Below are positions 34,234 to 42,749 of a DNA stretch of 64,000 bases, piece after piece; within the stretch, counting starts at the first letter, position 1; each line of letters begins with the position of its first letter. The position numbers were made by a program, and so were the translations under genes. The notes under the pieces were generated by a model. The model had not been told where the DNA came from and searched no databases. It saw only the letters and a program-made list of their open reading frames with translations. The DNA is from an uncultured Collinsella sp. (lineage in GTDB: Bacteria > Actinomycetota > Coriobacteriia > Coriobacteriales > Coriobacteriaceae), in NCBI GenBank assembly GCA_900757185.1, contig CAAEMX010000013.1:1-64000 (forward strand). The letters run 5' to 3'.

Positions 34234-35739
34234 ATGGCTTTGACCGATATCTCTCATCCCACCGACATCGCAATGCTTACCGATCTGTACGAGCTCACTA
34301 TGGCCCAGGGCCTGTGGGAGAGCGGCAAGGCCAATGAGCAGGGTTGTTTTACCGCGTTTTACCGCGACCATCCTTTTGGCAGCGCCTATGCCGTCATGTG
34401 CGGCACCGCCGAACTGCCCGAGCTGGTCGAGAATCTGCGCTTTACGCCCGAGGACATCGACTACCTCGCCTCGCTCCAGGCCCCGGCCGGCGGCGCGATG
34501 TTCAAGCCTGGATTCCTCGACTACCTGCGCGATTTTCGTGCGCATGTAAACATCGACGCCGTGCCCGAGGGCGAGCTCGTCTTTCCGCGCGAGCCCATGG
34601 TTCGCGTCACCGGCCCCGCGCTGGAGTGCCAGCTGCTTGAGACGGCGCTGCTCAACATCGTTGGGTTCCAGACGCTTGTCGCCACCAAGACGGCGCGCGT
34701 GGTGCTGGCGGCGGACGGCCGTCCCGTTGCCGAGTTTGGCCTGCGCCGCGCTCAGGGTCCCGATGGCGGCTTGGCCGTCGCGCGCGCGAGCTACGTTGCC
34801 GGCTGCTCCTCTACGTCCAATGTGCTCGCCGGCCGCCGCTACGGTATTCCCGTCTTTGGCACGCATGCGCACAGCTGGGTGATGAGCTTCGATTCCGAGC
34901 TCGAGGCCTTCCGCGCCTTTGCCAAGTCGAGCCCCAAGAACTGTACGCTGCTCATCGACACCTATGACGTGCGCGAGGGCTGTGAACATGCCATTACGGT
35001 TGCCAAGGAGATGGAAGCGGTGGGCGAGCGCCTGTCGGCCATTCGCATCGACTCCGGCGACCTCGCCAAGCTCTCTAAGTATGTGCGCGGCCGTTTTGAT
35101 GCCGAGGGCCTGCCCTATGTGGGGATCTCGGTTTCTAACGATTTGGATGAGTACACGATTCAGTCGCTGCTCGACCAGGGCGCGCCCATCGACAGCTTTG
35201 GCGTGGGTACCAAGCTTGCGACCTGCTATGACCAGCCGGCGCTGGGCGGCGTGTACAAGCTTTCCGCCCGCCGTGCGAGCGAGGCAGATCCATGGACGCC
35301 GGTGGTCAAGCTCTCTGAGCAGCCATACAAGCGCACGATCCCGGGTGTGCAACGCGTGCGCCGTTATTACGACGGCTTTGGCGGCCCGGTCTGCGACATG
35401 ATCTACGACGAGGACCATCTGGCGGGGGAGGGCGCCGCGCGCGGCAATACCCTTGTGGCCGTGAACGATGCCGCCCTGGTGACCGACGTGTCCGAACTCG
35501 AGTATCGCGAGCTGCTGGTGCCGATCGTGCGCGATGGCAGTGCGGTGGCTCCGCGTGAGAGCATCCAGGACGCGCGCGAGCGCTGTGCTTGGGCGCTCGA
35601 CCATCTGGACGCAGCTTTCAAGCGCTTCCTGTACCCGCAGACCTATGTGGTGGGTATGGAGCAGGGCCTGGCTCAGGTGCGTGACGAGCTCGTGCGTAAG
35701 AACATGGCCGCGGCCTCTGCCTTTCCCTGGGCTCACTAA
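34234..35739 (+). CDS. pncB: Nicotinate phosphoribosyltransferase
   Basis: 501-residue NAPRTase, which makes nicotinate mononucleotide from nicotinate and PRPP in NAD salvage. Characteristic motifs: MLTDLYELTMAQG at the N-terminus (residues 10-22), GTHAHSWVMSF in the middle, LLIDTYDVREG, and RIDSGDLAKLSKYVR, part of the phosphate-binding barrel. Length is that of the longer bacterial type. AAAGGTCGCCCC precedes ATG 34234. It is followed about 80 bp later by proB in the same direction. A 751-codon open frame on the opposite strand is a shadow of this GC-rich gene. Confidence 0.93.
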   Translation: MALTDISHPTDIAMLTDLYELTMAQGLWESGKANEQGCFTAFYRDHPFGSAYAVMCGTAELPELVENLRFTPEDIDYLASLQAPAGGAMFKPGFLDYLRDFRAHVNIDAVPEGELVFPREPMVRVTGPALECQLLETALLNIVGFQTLVATKTARVVLAADGRPVAEFGLRRAQGPDGGLAVARASYVAGCSSTSNVLAGRRYGIPVFGTHAHSWVMSFDSELEAFRAFAKSSPKNCTLLIDTYDVREGCEHAITVAKEMEAVGERLSAIRIDSGDLAKLSKYVRGRFDAEGLPYVGISVSNDLDEYTIQSLLDQGAPIDSFGVGTKLATCYDQPALGGVYKLSARRASEADPWTPVVKLSEQPYKRTIPGVQRVRRYYDGFGGPVCDMIYDEDHLAGEGAARGNTLVAVNDAALVTDVSELEYRELLVPIVRDGSAVAPRESIQDARERCAWALDHLDAAFKRFLYPQTYVVGMEQGLAQVRDELVRKNMAAASAFPWAH

Positions 35740-35818
35740 TTCCTTGGGCGGTAGGGGCGAGTCACGCTTCCCTGGCCGCCGGCTCGGCCGTTCGCTGAAC
35801 AGTTGATTGGTTTGACGT

Positions 35819-36946
35819 ATGACGACTTCTTATAAAACGATGGTGGTAAAGATCGGTTCGTCCACGGTGGTGGGCGCCGACGGCAAGGTCAACCGCGCCT
35901 TTATCGGCGGGCTTGCCGACCAGGCCGCAGCGCTGCGCGAGCTTGGCTGGCGCCTGATCGTGGTGAGCTCGGGCGCCATTGCCTGCGGCTATCCCGTGCT
36001 GGGCTTCGACCGTAAGCCGGTCGGCGACCTGCCGAGCCTGCAGGCCTGCGCCTCGGCCGGTCAGTGCATCATCTCGTCGGCCTACGACGAGGAGTTCCAT
36101 GCGCGCGACCTGCTCACCTCGCTCGTGCTGCTCACGCGTCACGACACGGCGCGCCGCACGTCCTACCTGCACGCGCGCGACGCCCTGCTTCGCCTGGTGG
36201 AGCTCGGCGTGGTGCCGGTCGTCAACGAGAACGATACCGTCACCGTCGATGAGATCAAGTTTGGCGACAACGACACGCTGGCGGCGCTTGTGAGCTGCCT
36301 GGTTTCTGCCGATCTGTGCGTGACGCTCTCGGACATCGATGGCCTCTACACCGCCAATCCGCATGAGGATCCGACGGCCGAGTTTATCCCGGTCGTGCAT
36401 AAGATCGATGCCAAGATTATCGCCTCGGCGGGCGATTCTTCCACATCGGTGGGTACGGGCGGCATGATCACCAAGATTCGCGCGAGCCGCATTCTCATGA
36501 CGGCGGGCATTCAAAGCGTGATTTGCTCGGGCGAGGAGCCCGATGCGCTCGTGCGTCTGGCCCGCGGCGAGAGCGTGGGTACGCTGTTCGATCCGCCGGC
36601 GGAGCGCCTGGACATTGCGCCGCGCAAGTTGTGGATTGCACTGGGCGACAAGGCGCACGGCTCGGTGACGGTCGATGACGGCGCCGCGAAGGCGCTGGTC
36701 AGCCGCGGATCGTCGCTGCTCGCGGTGGGTATTCGCGAGGTCGATGGCCAGTTTGCCGAGGGCGATGTGCTCGACGTGTGCGACCCGAGCGGCATGGTTG
36801 TCGCCCGCGGTATCGCTGAGGCCGATTCGGACGTGCTGGAGCTTGCCGCCGGCCGCCGCCAGGACCAGATTGCCGGCAACCGTCTACTGGCAGACCTAGC
36901 CGAGAAGCCCGCAATCCATAGGGACAACTTGATAGTGTTTGCATAA
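35819..36946 (+). CDS. proB: Glutamate 5-kinase
   Basis: 375-residue first enzyme of proline synthesis, phosphorylating glutamate; works with ProA. N-terminal amino-acid-kinase domain (VVKIGSSTVV at residues 9-18; VVSSGAIACG; VPVVNENDTV; KFGDNDTLAA) and a C-terminal PUA domain (about residues 275-355). The ribosome site before ATG 35819 is weak. ProA is 1.6 kb downstream but separated by an opposing peptidase gene. Strong terminator just after the stop. Confidence 0.95.
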   Translation: MTTSYKTMVVKIGSSTVVGADGKVNRAFIGGLADQAAALRELGWRLIVVSSGAIACGYPVLGFDRKPVGDLPSLQACASAGQCIISSAYDEEFHARDLLTSLVLLTRHDTARRTSYLHARDALLRLVELGVVPVVNENDTVTVDEIKFGDNDTLAALVSCLVSADLCVTLSDIDGLYTANPHEDPTAEFIPVVHKIDAKIIASAGDSSTSVGTGGMITKIRASRILMTAGIQSVICSGEEPDALVRLARGESVGTLFDPPAERLDIAPRKLWIALGDKAHGSVTVDDGAAKALVSRGSSLLAVGIREVDGQFAEGDVLDVCDPSGMVVARGIAEADSDVLELAAGRRQDQIAGNRLLADLAEKPAIHRDNLIVFA

Positions 36947-36947
36947 A

Positions 36948-36996
36948 GAGAGGCAGCGCTGCGGCTCGTTTTGCCAGCAGTGCTGCCTCTCCTTTT
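36948..36996 (+). terminator. Terminator of proB
   Basis: GAGAGGCAGC / GCTGCCTCTC arms (36948-36957, 36982-36991) followed by CTTTT. A smaller CCGGCAC ... GTGCCGG hairpin with the GGGGACG core follows at 36997-37027 and belongs to the intergenic GGGAC repeats. Confidence 0.8.
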
Positions 36997-37047
36997 CCGG
37001 CACCTGGGGACGTTTCTATTGTGCCGGCAGGTGGGGACACTCCTTTG

Positions 37048-38466
37048 CTAGAAGATTCGGCGCAGGTCTCCGCGGTTGAGGGACTCGTCGAAGAGGTGCT
37101 TGAATACCACACTGCCGTGCAGGCCGTCGTGCTCGAACTCGTTGGTTACCCAGGCGTGCGAGTTGCCCACGCGGCTGAGCGTGTCGAGCTGCAGACTCGA
37201 ATCGACGTACATGTCATCGAAGTACACCGCGGCCTGGAGCGGCACCTCGTTGCAGGCCAGGCGCTGCGGGTCATAGATCTTGTCCCAGCTGGTGTCTTCC
37301 ATCAGCAGGTCCATGGCGGGCTTGAAGGGCTTGAGCTCGGGCATCTGCTCGAACATCCACGGGAACATGGCCTCGCCGGTAAACATGAGCGGGCGCGCGA
37401 GGGTGTCGAACTCGGCGTGGTGTGCCTTCTCTTCAGCTGCGGCCCAGCCAATGGGCATATTGTCACCGTCGGCGTATATGAACTCCTGCAGCGTCCAGTA
37501 CAGCGGATTCGTGCGCGTGTTGGTGCGCTCGAAGGCGCGCATCAAAAAGCTGTCGGATACCGAGGAGCCGCAGCTCAGCGTACCGTCGCCTGTAACAAAC
37601 GCGTGATCGATAATCCAATGCATGCGCTCAAAGCTCGGCTTCATGCCAAAGTCGCTGCCCATGAGCTGTAGGCGCTCGACCGTCATTGGCGAGCCGTCGG
37701 GCAGTACGGGCTTCTGAGCCTCGAGCGCATCGGCCAGGGCTGCCACGCGCTCGACATCGGCGGGGTAACGGTCGTAATACTGCTGCGTCTTGGCGGCCAT
37801 GCGCGGGAAGGTGTGCGCGTAGACCTCGCTGGCGCTCGCCGGCACGTGCGGAATGCCGCCGCAGGTAAAGCTTGCCGCCACGCCCTCGGGGAAGAGCGAC
37901 AGATAGCTCAACGTCAAAAAGCCGCCGTAGCTCTGCCCGAGTGTGACCCAGGGCTTGCCGCCAAAGCCCACCAGGCGCAGGTACTCAAAATCGCGCACGA
38001 TGGAGCTGGCGAGGTGACGCTTGAGGAAGTCCGCCTGCGAGCGGGCCGCATCGGAGCCTGCCGCCTCGGCGCGCTCGCCCAGTGCGGCAATCGTGCGCCC
38101 GTCTACACAGCTGCTGCGCCCGGTACCGCGCTGGTCGGGCAGCACGACGCGGAAATGCTTGACGGCCTCTTCGATCCAGCCATCGCTTGTGGGCGACAGC
38201 GGACGCGGGCTCTCGCCACCGGGGCCACCCTGCAAAAAGAGAAGGAGCGGCAGGTCGTCGTTGATGCGGTCGGGTGCGCAAACCACACGGTAGAAGAGCT
38301 TGATGCTCTCGGGCGCGCCGGCGATGGGTGTCGGTATAGCGCCGCGGCGCATGGTGCTGCCGACGGCCAGGAGCATCGGCTCCAGGCCGCGCCAGTCAAG
38401 GGGGACATCGATGCTGTGGTCCTCGACATACAGGCCGGGGACGTGGTACGAAGTGATGAGGGCCAT
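37048..38466 (-). CDS. Alpha/beta hydrolase, proline iminopeptidase-like (peptidase S33)
   Basis: 472-residue hydrolase of the S33 (prolyl aminopeptidase) type: oxyanion-hole motif LFLQGGPGGESPRP (near residues 63-76), LPDQRGTGRS, and nucleophile elbow GQSYGG (near residue 168). S33 enzymes remove N-terminal proline or similar residues from peptides. Start ATG 38466. No signal peptide, so cytoplasmic. It lies between proB and proA in the opposite direction, which is suggestive given the substrate: it could supply free proline where proBA make it. The exact peptide specificity is not known. Confidence 0.85.
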   Translation of the reverse strand: MALITSYHVPGLYVEDHSIDVPLDWRGLEPMLLAVGSTMRRGAIPTPIAGAPESIKLFYRVVCAPDRINDDLPLLLFLQGGPGGESPRPLSPTSDGWIEEAVKHFRVVLPDQRGTGRSSCVDGRTIAALGERAEAAGSDAARSQADFLKRHLASSIVRDFEYLRLVGFGGKPWVTLGQSYGGFLTLSYLSLFPEGVAASFTCGGIPHVPASASEVYAHTFPRMAAKTQQYYDRYPADVERVAALADALEAQKPVLPDGSPMTVERLQLMGSDFGMKPSFERMHWIIDHAFVTGDGTLSCGSSVSDSFLMRAFERTNTRTNPLYWTLQEFIYADGDNMPIGWAAAEEKAHHAEFDTLARPLMFTGEAMFPWMFEQMPELKPFKPAMDLLMEDTSWDKIYDPQRLACNEVPLQAAVYFDDMYVDSSLQLDTLSRVGNSHAWVTNEFEHDGLHGSVVFKHLFDESLNRGDLRRIF

Positions 38467-38578
38467 GTGAGTCTTCCGTTCGTTGCGGTGTTTCGGGTTG
38501 ACCAATTCTACCGCCGCGGGCGAGGCTATGCGCAAATCGGCTACCATGGTTGCAAACTTCTAGGAGAAAGGGCCGCCC

Positions 38579-39865
38579 ATGTCGGTCGATATAGCCACGT
38601 ATGTCCACGATCTTGCCGTTGCCGCCAAGGCAGCGTCGGCCTCGCTTGCCACGGCGAGCGATGGGCGGCGCCAGGAGGCCGTGCGCGCCATGGCCGCAGC
38701 ACTGCGCAACGGTGTCGACTCCATCGTCGCCGCCAACGAGCTCGATATGTCCGCTGCGCGCGATGCGGGTACCTCGGCCGGACTGCTCGATCGTCTGCTG
38801 CTGACGCCCGAGCGCGTCGAGGGCATGGCCGCCGGCCTGGAAAAGCTCGCCGAGCTGCCCGATCCCGTGGGCCGCGTGCTCGACCACCGCGTGCTTGCAA
38901 GCGGCGTGGACCTGACCCGTGTGAGTGTGCCGCTGGGCCTGGTCGCCATGGTTTACGAGGCGCGTCCCAACGTGACGGCCGACGCCGCGGGCATCTGCAT
39001 CCGTACCGGCAACGCCTGCATTCTGCGCGGCGGCTCGCTGGCCTATCACTCGTGTGCCATGATTTCTGAGCTGCTGGCCGATGCGCTCGAGGCCAAGGGC
39101 TTCCCGCGCGAGGCCGTGTCGATGATCGAGTCCACCGACCGCGAGGCCACTGGCGAGCTCATGAAGCTCCGCGGTGTTGTCGACGTACTCATTCCGCGCG
39201 GCGGTGCAGGCCTGATCCAGCGCTGCGTGCGCGAGTCGCTCGTTCCGGTGATCGAGACGGGCACGGGTAACTGCCACATCTACGTGCATGAATCCGCCGA
39301 CTTCGATAAAGCGCTCAATATTATCGTCAACGCTAAGACGCAGCGCGTGGGCGTGTGCAATGCCGCCGAGTCGCTGCTGGTCGACCGTGCCGTGGCCGAT
39401 GCGTTTTTGCCTGCGGTCGTGGCCGTGCTGCATGACCACGGCGTGCTCATTCACGGCGACGAGGCCACGTGCGCCGCATGCGCCGACACCGGGCTTGCCG
39501 AGGGCGATGACTACGTTGCCGCGACTGAGGAGGACTGGGGTCGCGAGTATCTGGCGCTCGAGATGAGCGTGAAGGTCGTGGCGAACGAGGACGAGGCCAT
39601 CGCGCACATCAACCGCTACGGCACGATGCACTCCGAGGCCATCGTTGCAGAGGACACGGATGCTTGCGAGCGCTTCCTGGACGAGGTCGATGCCTCGGCC
39701 GTGTATGCCAACGCCAGCACGCGCTTTACCGACGGCGGCGAGTTTGGCCTGGGCGCCGAGATTGGCATCTCGACCCAAAAGCTCCACGCCCGCGGCCCCT
39801 TTGCCGCCGAGGCCCTCACCACCTACAAATACAAGCTCCGCGGCACCGGCCAGGTCCGCCCCTAA
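38579..39865 (+). CDS. proA: Gamma-glutamyl phosphate reductase
   Basis: 428-residue second enzyme of proline synthesis, reducing gamma-glutamyl phosphate to the semialdehyde with NADPH. Aldehyde-dehydrogenase fold; the catalytic cysteine is in ETGTGNCHIYVHE (near residue 235), with VYEARPNVTADAAG and LRGGSLAYHS before it. AGGAGAAAGG site before ATG 38579. The stop codon TAA is the first part of a REP-like hairpin, followed by a terminator. Confidence 0.95.
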   Translation: MSVDIATYVHDLAVAAKAASASLATASDGRRQEAVRAMAAALRNGVDSIVAANELDMSAARDAGTSAGLLDRLLLTPERVEGMAAGLEKLAELPDPVGRVLDHRVLASGVDLTRVSVPLGLVAMVYEARPNVTADAAGICIRTGNACILRGGSLAYHSCAMISELLADALEAKGFPREAVSMIESTDREATGELMKLRGVVDVLIPRGGAGLIQRCVRESLVPVIETGTGNCHIYVHESADFDKALNIIVNAKTQRVGVCNAAESLLVDRAVADAFLPAVVAVLHDHGVLIHGDEATCAACADTGLAEGDDYVAATEEDWGREYLALEMSVKVVANEDEAIAHINRYGTMHSEAIVAEDTDACERFLDEVDASAVYANASTRFTDGGEFGLGAEIGISTQKLHARGPFAAEALTTYKYKLRGTGQVRP

Positions 39866-39902
39866 ACCTACCAAAAAGGGACAGGTTTATTTTGGCAGGT
39901 TT
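39864..39902 (+). repeat. REP-like hairpin, copy 1
   Basis: Arms AAACCTACCAAAA / TTTTGGCAGGTTT around AGGGACAGGTTTA, beginning inside the proA stop codon. Nearly identical copies are at 40635-40671 (same strand) and 41887-41923 (opposite strand), on either side of a RAYT gene. Confidence 0.8.
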
Positions 39903-39915
39903 TATCTGCGGTTTT

Positions 39916-39945
39916 GCCGGGCGACACGTTCGCCCGGCTTTTTTC
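39916..39945 (+). terminator. Terminator of proA
   Basis: GCCGGGCGA ... TCGCCCGGC hairpin followed by TTTTTT. Confidence 0.85.
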
Positions 39946-40036
39946 TCCGCATAACTTTTTTGCCTTTCGGCTTGAGCCGCGGCGATATACGATAGTGACA
40001 CCGTGTCCTAACATCGACTCACCTGGAGGTATTGCC

Positions 40037-40636
40037 ATGTCCCAGACGCTCACCGCCGGAATCACCCGCGACCGCGCATTCGAACTGCTCAACGAGCACA
40101 ACAAGGACCCGTTTCACATTACCCATGGCGAGACGGTTGAGGGCACCATGCGCTACTTTGCGCGCGAGTTCGACCCCGAGAACGAGGAGTTTTGGGGCAT
40201 CGTCGGCCTGCTGCACGACTTGGATTGGGAGGAGCATGAGGACGACCCCATGAACCACACCATCTATACTGCCGAGATTCTTAAGGGTGAAGGTGCGTCT
40301 CCCGAGCTCATTCGCGCCATCCAGACGCACACGTCGGACTTCAACACCTCGCTGCCCAAACCCGAGCTGCAGATGGAAAAGATCCTGTTTGCCTGCGATG
40401 AGCTCACAGGCCTGATCGGCGCCGCCGTCATCATGCGCCCGAGCAAGAGCGTTATGGACTTTACGACCAAGTCGCTCAAGAAGAAGTTCAAGGACAAGCG
40501 CTTTGCCGCCGGCTGCTCGCGCGACGTGATTTCGCAGGGCGCCCTGATGCTCGGCTGGGAGCTCCCCGAGCTCTTTGACCGCACCATCGCGGCCATGCAG
40601 TCCTTCGCGCCCGACCGCGACACCTTCCAGGCCTAA
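40037..40636 (+). CDS. HD-domain hydrolase
   Basis: 199-residue metal-dependent phosphohydrolase of the HD superfamily: an upstream His in HITHGETVEG (about residues 27-36), the HD pair in GLLHDLDWEE (near residue 62), a His/Thr motif IQTHTSDF and Asp in FACDELTGLIG. Substrate unknown; this short type is common near housekeeping genes. ATG 40037 follows a TGGAGGT site. The stop codon overlaps the start of REP copy 2. Confidence 0.85.
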   Translation: MSQTLTAGITRDRAFELLNEHNKDPFHITHGETVEGTMRYFAREFDPENEEFWGIVGLLHDLDWEEHEDDPMNHTIYTAEILKGEGASPELIRAIQTHTSDFNTSLPKPELQMEKILFACDELTGLIGAAVIMRPSKSVMDFTTKSLKKKFKDKRFAAGCSRDVISQGALMLGWELPELFDRTIAAMQSFAPDRDTFQA

Positions 40637-40671
40637 CCTGCCAAAAAGGGACAGGTTTATTTTGGTAGGTT
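40635..40671 (+). repeat. REP-like hairpin, copy 2
   Basis: Arms AACCTGCCAAAA / TTTTGGTAGGTT around AGGGACAGGTTTA, beginning in the stop codon of the HD-domain gene. Same orientation as copy 1 and opposite to copy 3. Confidence 0.85.
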
Positions 40672-40679
40672 TTATCTGG

Positions 40680-40725
40680 GAAAACGCTTCCGTTGGATGT
40701 TATTCAGCGGAAGCGTTTTCTGTTT
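40680..40725 (+). terminator. Terminator of the HD-domain gene
   Basis: GAAAACGCTTCCG / CGGAAGCGTTTTC arms (40680-40692, 40708-40720) followed by TGTTTG. Confidence 0.75.
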
Positions 40726-40806
40726 GACATGGTGAAGCTGGCGAATGGCGGCGCCTCGCGGCAGACAGCTGCGCTTCGCCGTATCCGTAACTCGGCAAAC
40801 GCGACG

Positions 40807-41565
40807 CTACGACGCGTTCTTGATAATCCATGTTCCCAGTCCGGTCAGCAGCTGAACCTGCTTAATCGTTAGCCCTTGTTTTCGAGGCGCGAGAATCGCC
40901 TCATTGCGAAGTGGCTTGGAGGCGGATTTGAGTTCCGTCGGAGCACATCCTGCGACACTCTGCACGATTGCCGTGCCAAATTCGCATAGATCTTCCTCGC
41001 GAACCTTGGCTGTTGCGCTGGGGCGATAGGGAAGCGACGGCGTACTTTCCATGAGCCGAAGGTATGAGCGAGGTGTTGGGAATATAACACCGACAACGCT
41101 GCCGGTAACATGCGGCCGTGACCTGGCACTCATGAGATACTCGCGATGGCTGCTCCAGGGATATTCGTCGTATGCTGCCAGTCCCGCTTTTTGTGGATTC
41201 AAATGAATGTATCGAATTGCCTCGAGTAAATATACTTCTGACTTAATGGGCGAATCCCAAAACCGCTCCTGAAACACGTGGCCGATATGCCCCGTCCGCG
41301 CATTGTACCTGCCCGCATACGATACGGCTATCGCATGCATCGCGTCGCTCTTGCGGTCGTCCGGATCGTCGATGAGCAGATGAATGTGGTTTCCCATAAG
41401 GCACCAAGCGATAAGCTCGATATTGTGTTTGGGGAGGATCGCATCGAGGATCTGAAGCATGGCGATTCGGTCCTCGGCATCGTCAAACAGCAATTGCCCT
41501 CCGTTTCCACGCAACGTGATGTGGAAATAACCGGTTGGTGACTTTGAACGAGGTTTTCTCGGCAT
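40807..41565 (-). mobile_element. REP-associated tyrosine transposase (RAYT, Y1/IS200-like)
   Basis: 252-residue Y1-family transposase. Motifs: GYFHITLRGNGGQ near the N-terminus, the HUH metal site in MGNHIHLLI (near residue 67), the catalytic-tyrosine helix region VSYAGRYNARTGHIGHVFQERF, and RYIHLNPQKAGL, which separates RAYTs from IS200 TnpA. A C-terminal helix-turn-helix-like tail (KQGLTIKQVQLLTGLG) follows. ATG 41565 has AAAGGAGGGGCC before it. RAYTs act on short palindromic REP/REPIN sequences; this gene lies between inverted REP-like hairpins at 40635 and 41887. GC lower than neighbours. Confidence 0.9.
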
Positions 41566-41809
41566 GGCCCCTCCTTTAGCTTGGATGGGCTGAAGATACC
41601 TCATTCGGGGGCTTCGGTTGTCGAGATTCAGTTCACCGACTATAGCTGCTACCTGCCGAAATATAATTGCGTTTTCAAATTGATGCTTTTTAATGGTAAT
41701 TGAGCAAGACGGGCGCGCTTGTTGTGGATGCGGGCGTTGGTTACGTCGATCTGGACGGCCCTCGCGTGATGTCATCGCAAATGGGCTTCACGCATTTTTG
41801 CGGCGATAG

Positions 41810-41855
41810 AAAAATGGTCGGGCGCTCTTAAACAAAACGGAGCACCCGACCATTT
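41810..41855 (-). terminator. Terminator of the carD-like gene
   Basis: Arms AATGGTCGGGCGCTC / GAGCACCCGACCATT; on the minus strand the hairpin ends in a TTTT run. Confidence 0.75.
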
Positions 41856-41886
41856 ACTGATTGTTTGTTGATGTTTGGCCAGATAG

Positions 41887-41923
41887 AACCTGCCAAAATA
41901 AACCTGTCCCTTTTTGGCAGGTT
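41887..41923 (-). repeat. REP-like hairpin, copy 3 (inverted)
   Basis: Same arms as copy 2 (AACCTGCCAAAA / TTTTGGCAGGTT) with the centre reversed (AAACCTGTCCC), so it points the other way. It overlaps the carD-like stop codon. In all three copies the repeat starts at the stop codon of the gene upstream of it. Confidence 0.85.
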
Positions 41924-42407
41924 AGTTGAGGGCGGCTTGGGCTAGGCGGGCTTCGGCGGCCTCCTCGGTGACGCCCAATGCCACGGCGAACTCCTCGATG
42001 GAGCGGCGCTTGGCTTCCTTGAGTACACGCATATAGTAAGAGCTGGGCTTTTTATCGGCTTCCTCGGCCTGGCGAATGCGGTGCATCATGGTCTTTGCCA
42101 CGCGGACCGTCTCGGGCGCGCCCAGCTTGAGCTGCTGCTTAAAGTGTGTCTCTTCAAGCGAGCTGTTGCGCTCGGTAAAGGTGTCGCACTCCAGCTCGTC
42201 ATAGTGGCTCAGCAGATGCTCGGCATCTTGCTGAGAGATGGCGGCATGCAGACGGTCGGCCTGCGCCACGGGGTACATAAGGATCGTCTGCGCATGCCCC
42301 TGCTTGGCCTCGAGCAACAACATGGGCTGCGGCGTGTCGTCCCTAAAACCGACGACGGTGCAGACTCCCTGACCCGGATGAATGACGTGTTGACCGATTG
42401 AGAACAT
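41922..42407 (-). CDS. CarD/CdnL-family RNA-polymerase-binding regulator
   Basis: 161-residue protein with the CarD Tudor-like RNA-polymerase-interaction domain at the N-terminus (FSIGQHVIHPGQGVCTVVGF, residues 2-21) and a helical C-terminal domain (SSYYMRVLKEAKRRSIEEFA). CarD/CdnL binds RNA polymerase beta subunit and stabilises open complexes, notably at stable-RNA promoters in actinobacteria. A TTGGAGGT site precedes ATG 42407. Single gene, divergent from argS; the 342-bp gap contains both promoters but no clear box I would commit to. Confidence 0.88.
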   Translation of the reverse strand: MFSIGQHVIHPGQGVCTVVGFRDDTPQPMLLLEAKQGHAQTILMYPVAQADRLHAAISQQDAEHLLSHYDELECDTFTERNSSLEETHFKQQLKLGAPETVRVAKTMMHRIRQAEEADKKPSSYYMRVLKEAKRRSIEEFAVALGVTEEAAEARLAQAALN

Positions 42408-42749
42408 GCTACCTCCAACTTATACGAATTTACGTATGTCTAGAATAACACGCTGACGTGCGCAAATCCTCGCTTTATGCAGGAAAAGCACACAACTCTG
42501 ATAGGTAAGAGTATTCGATAAAAGACACAGCTCATTCACACCTTTATGCATTTTCAACGCGTGCATAATCTGCAGGCAGACCGGCATCTTTGAGTGACTC
42601 CATACAAGCTGTAGTCAATTTTGTGCATATGCAATTTCGATTGGCTTTACCCTGCGACAGTGTCCCTCGCTTGTGATAGAGTGCTACAAACTCTGGCTTT
42701 TGCCCTACGAGTGATCAAGAGCTCGGGGGCTTTAACACAAGGAGGATCT

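Noticed and set aside
33481..35736. 751-codon open frame antisense to pncB, crossing tRNA-Ala
   Set aside because: Overlaps a tRNA and a clear pncB. Long opposite-strand frames are common in GC-rich genes; no family motif or ribosome site.
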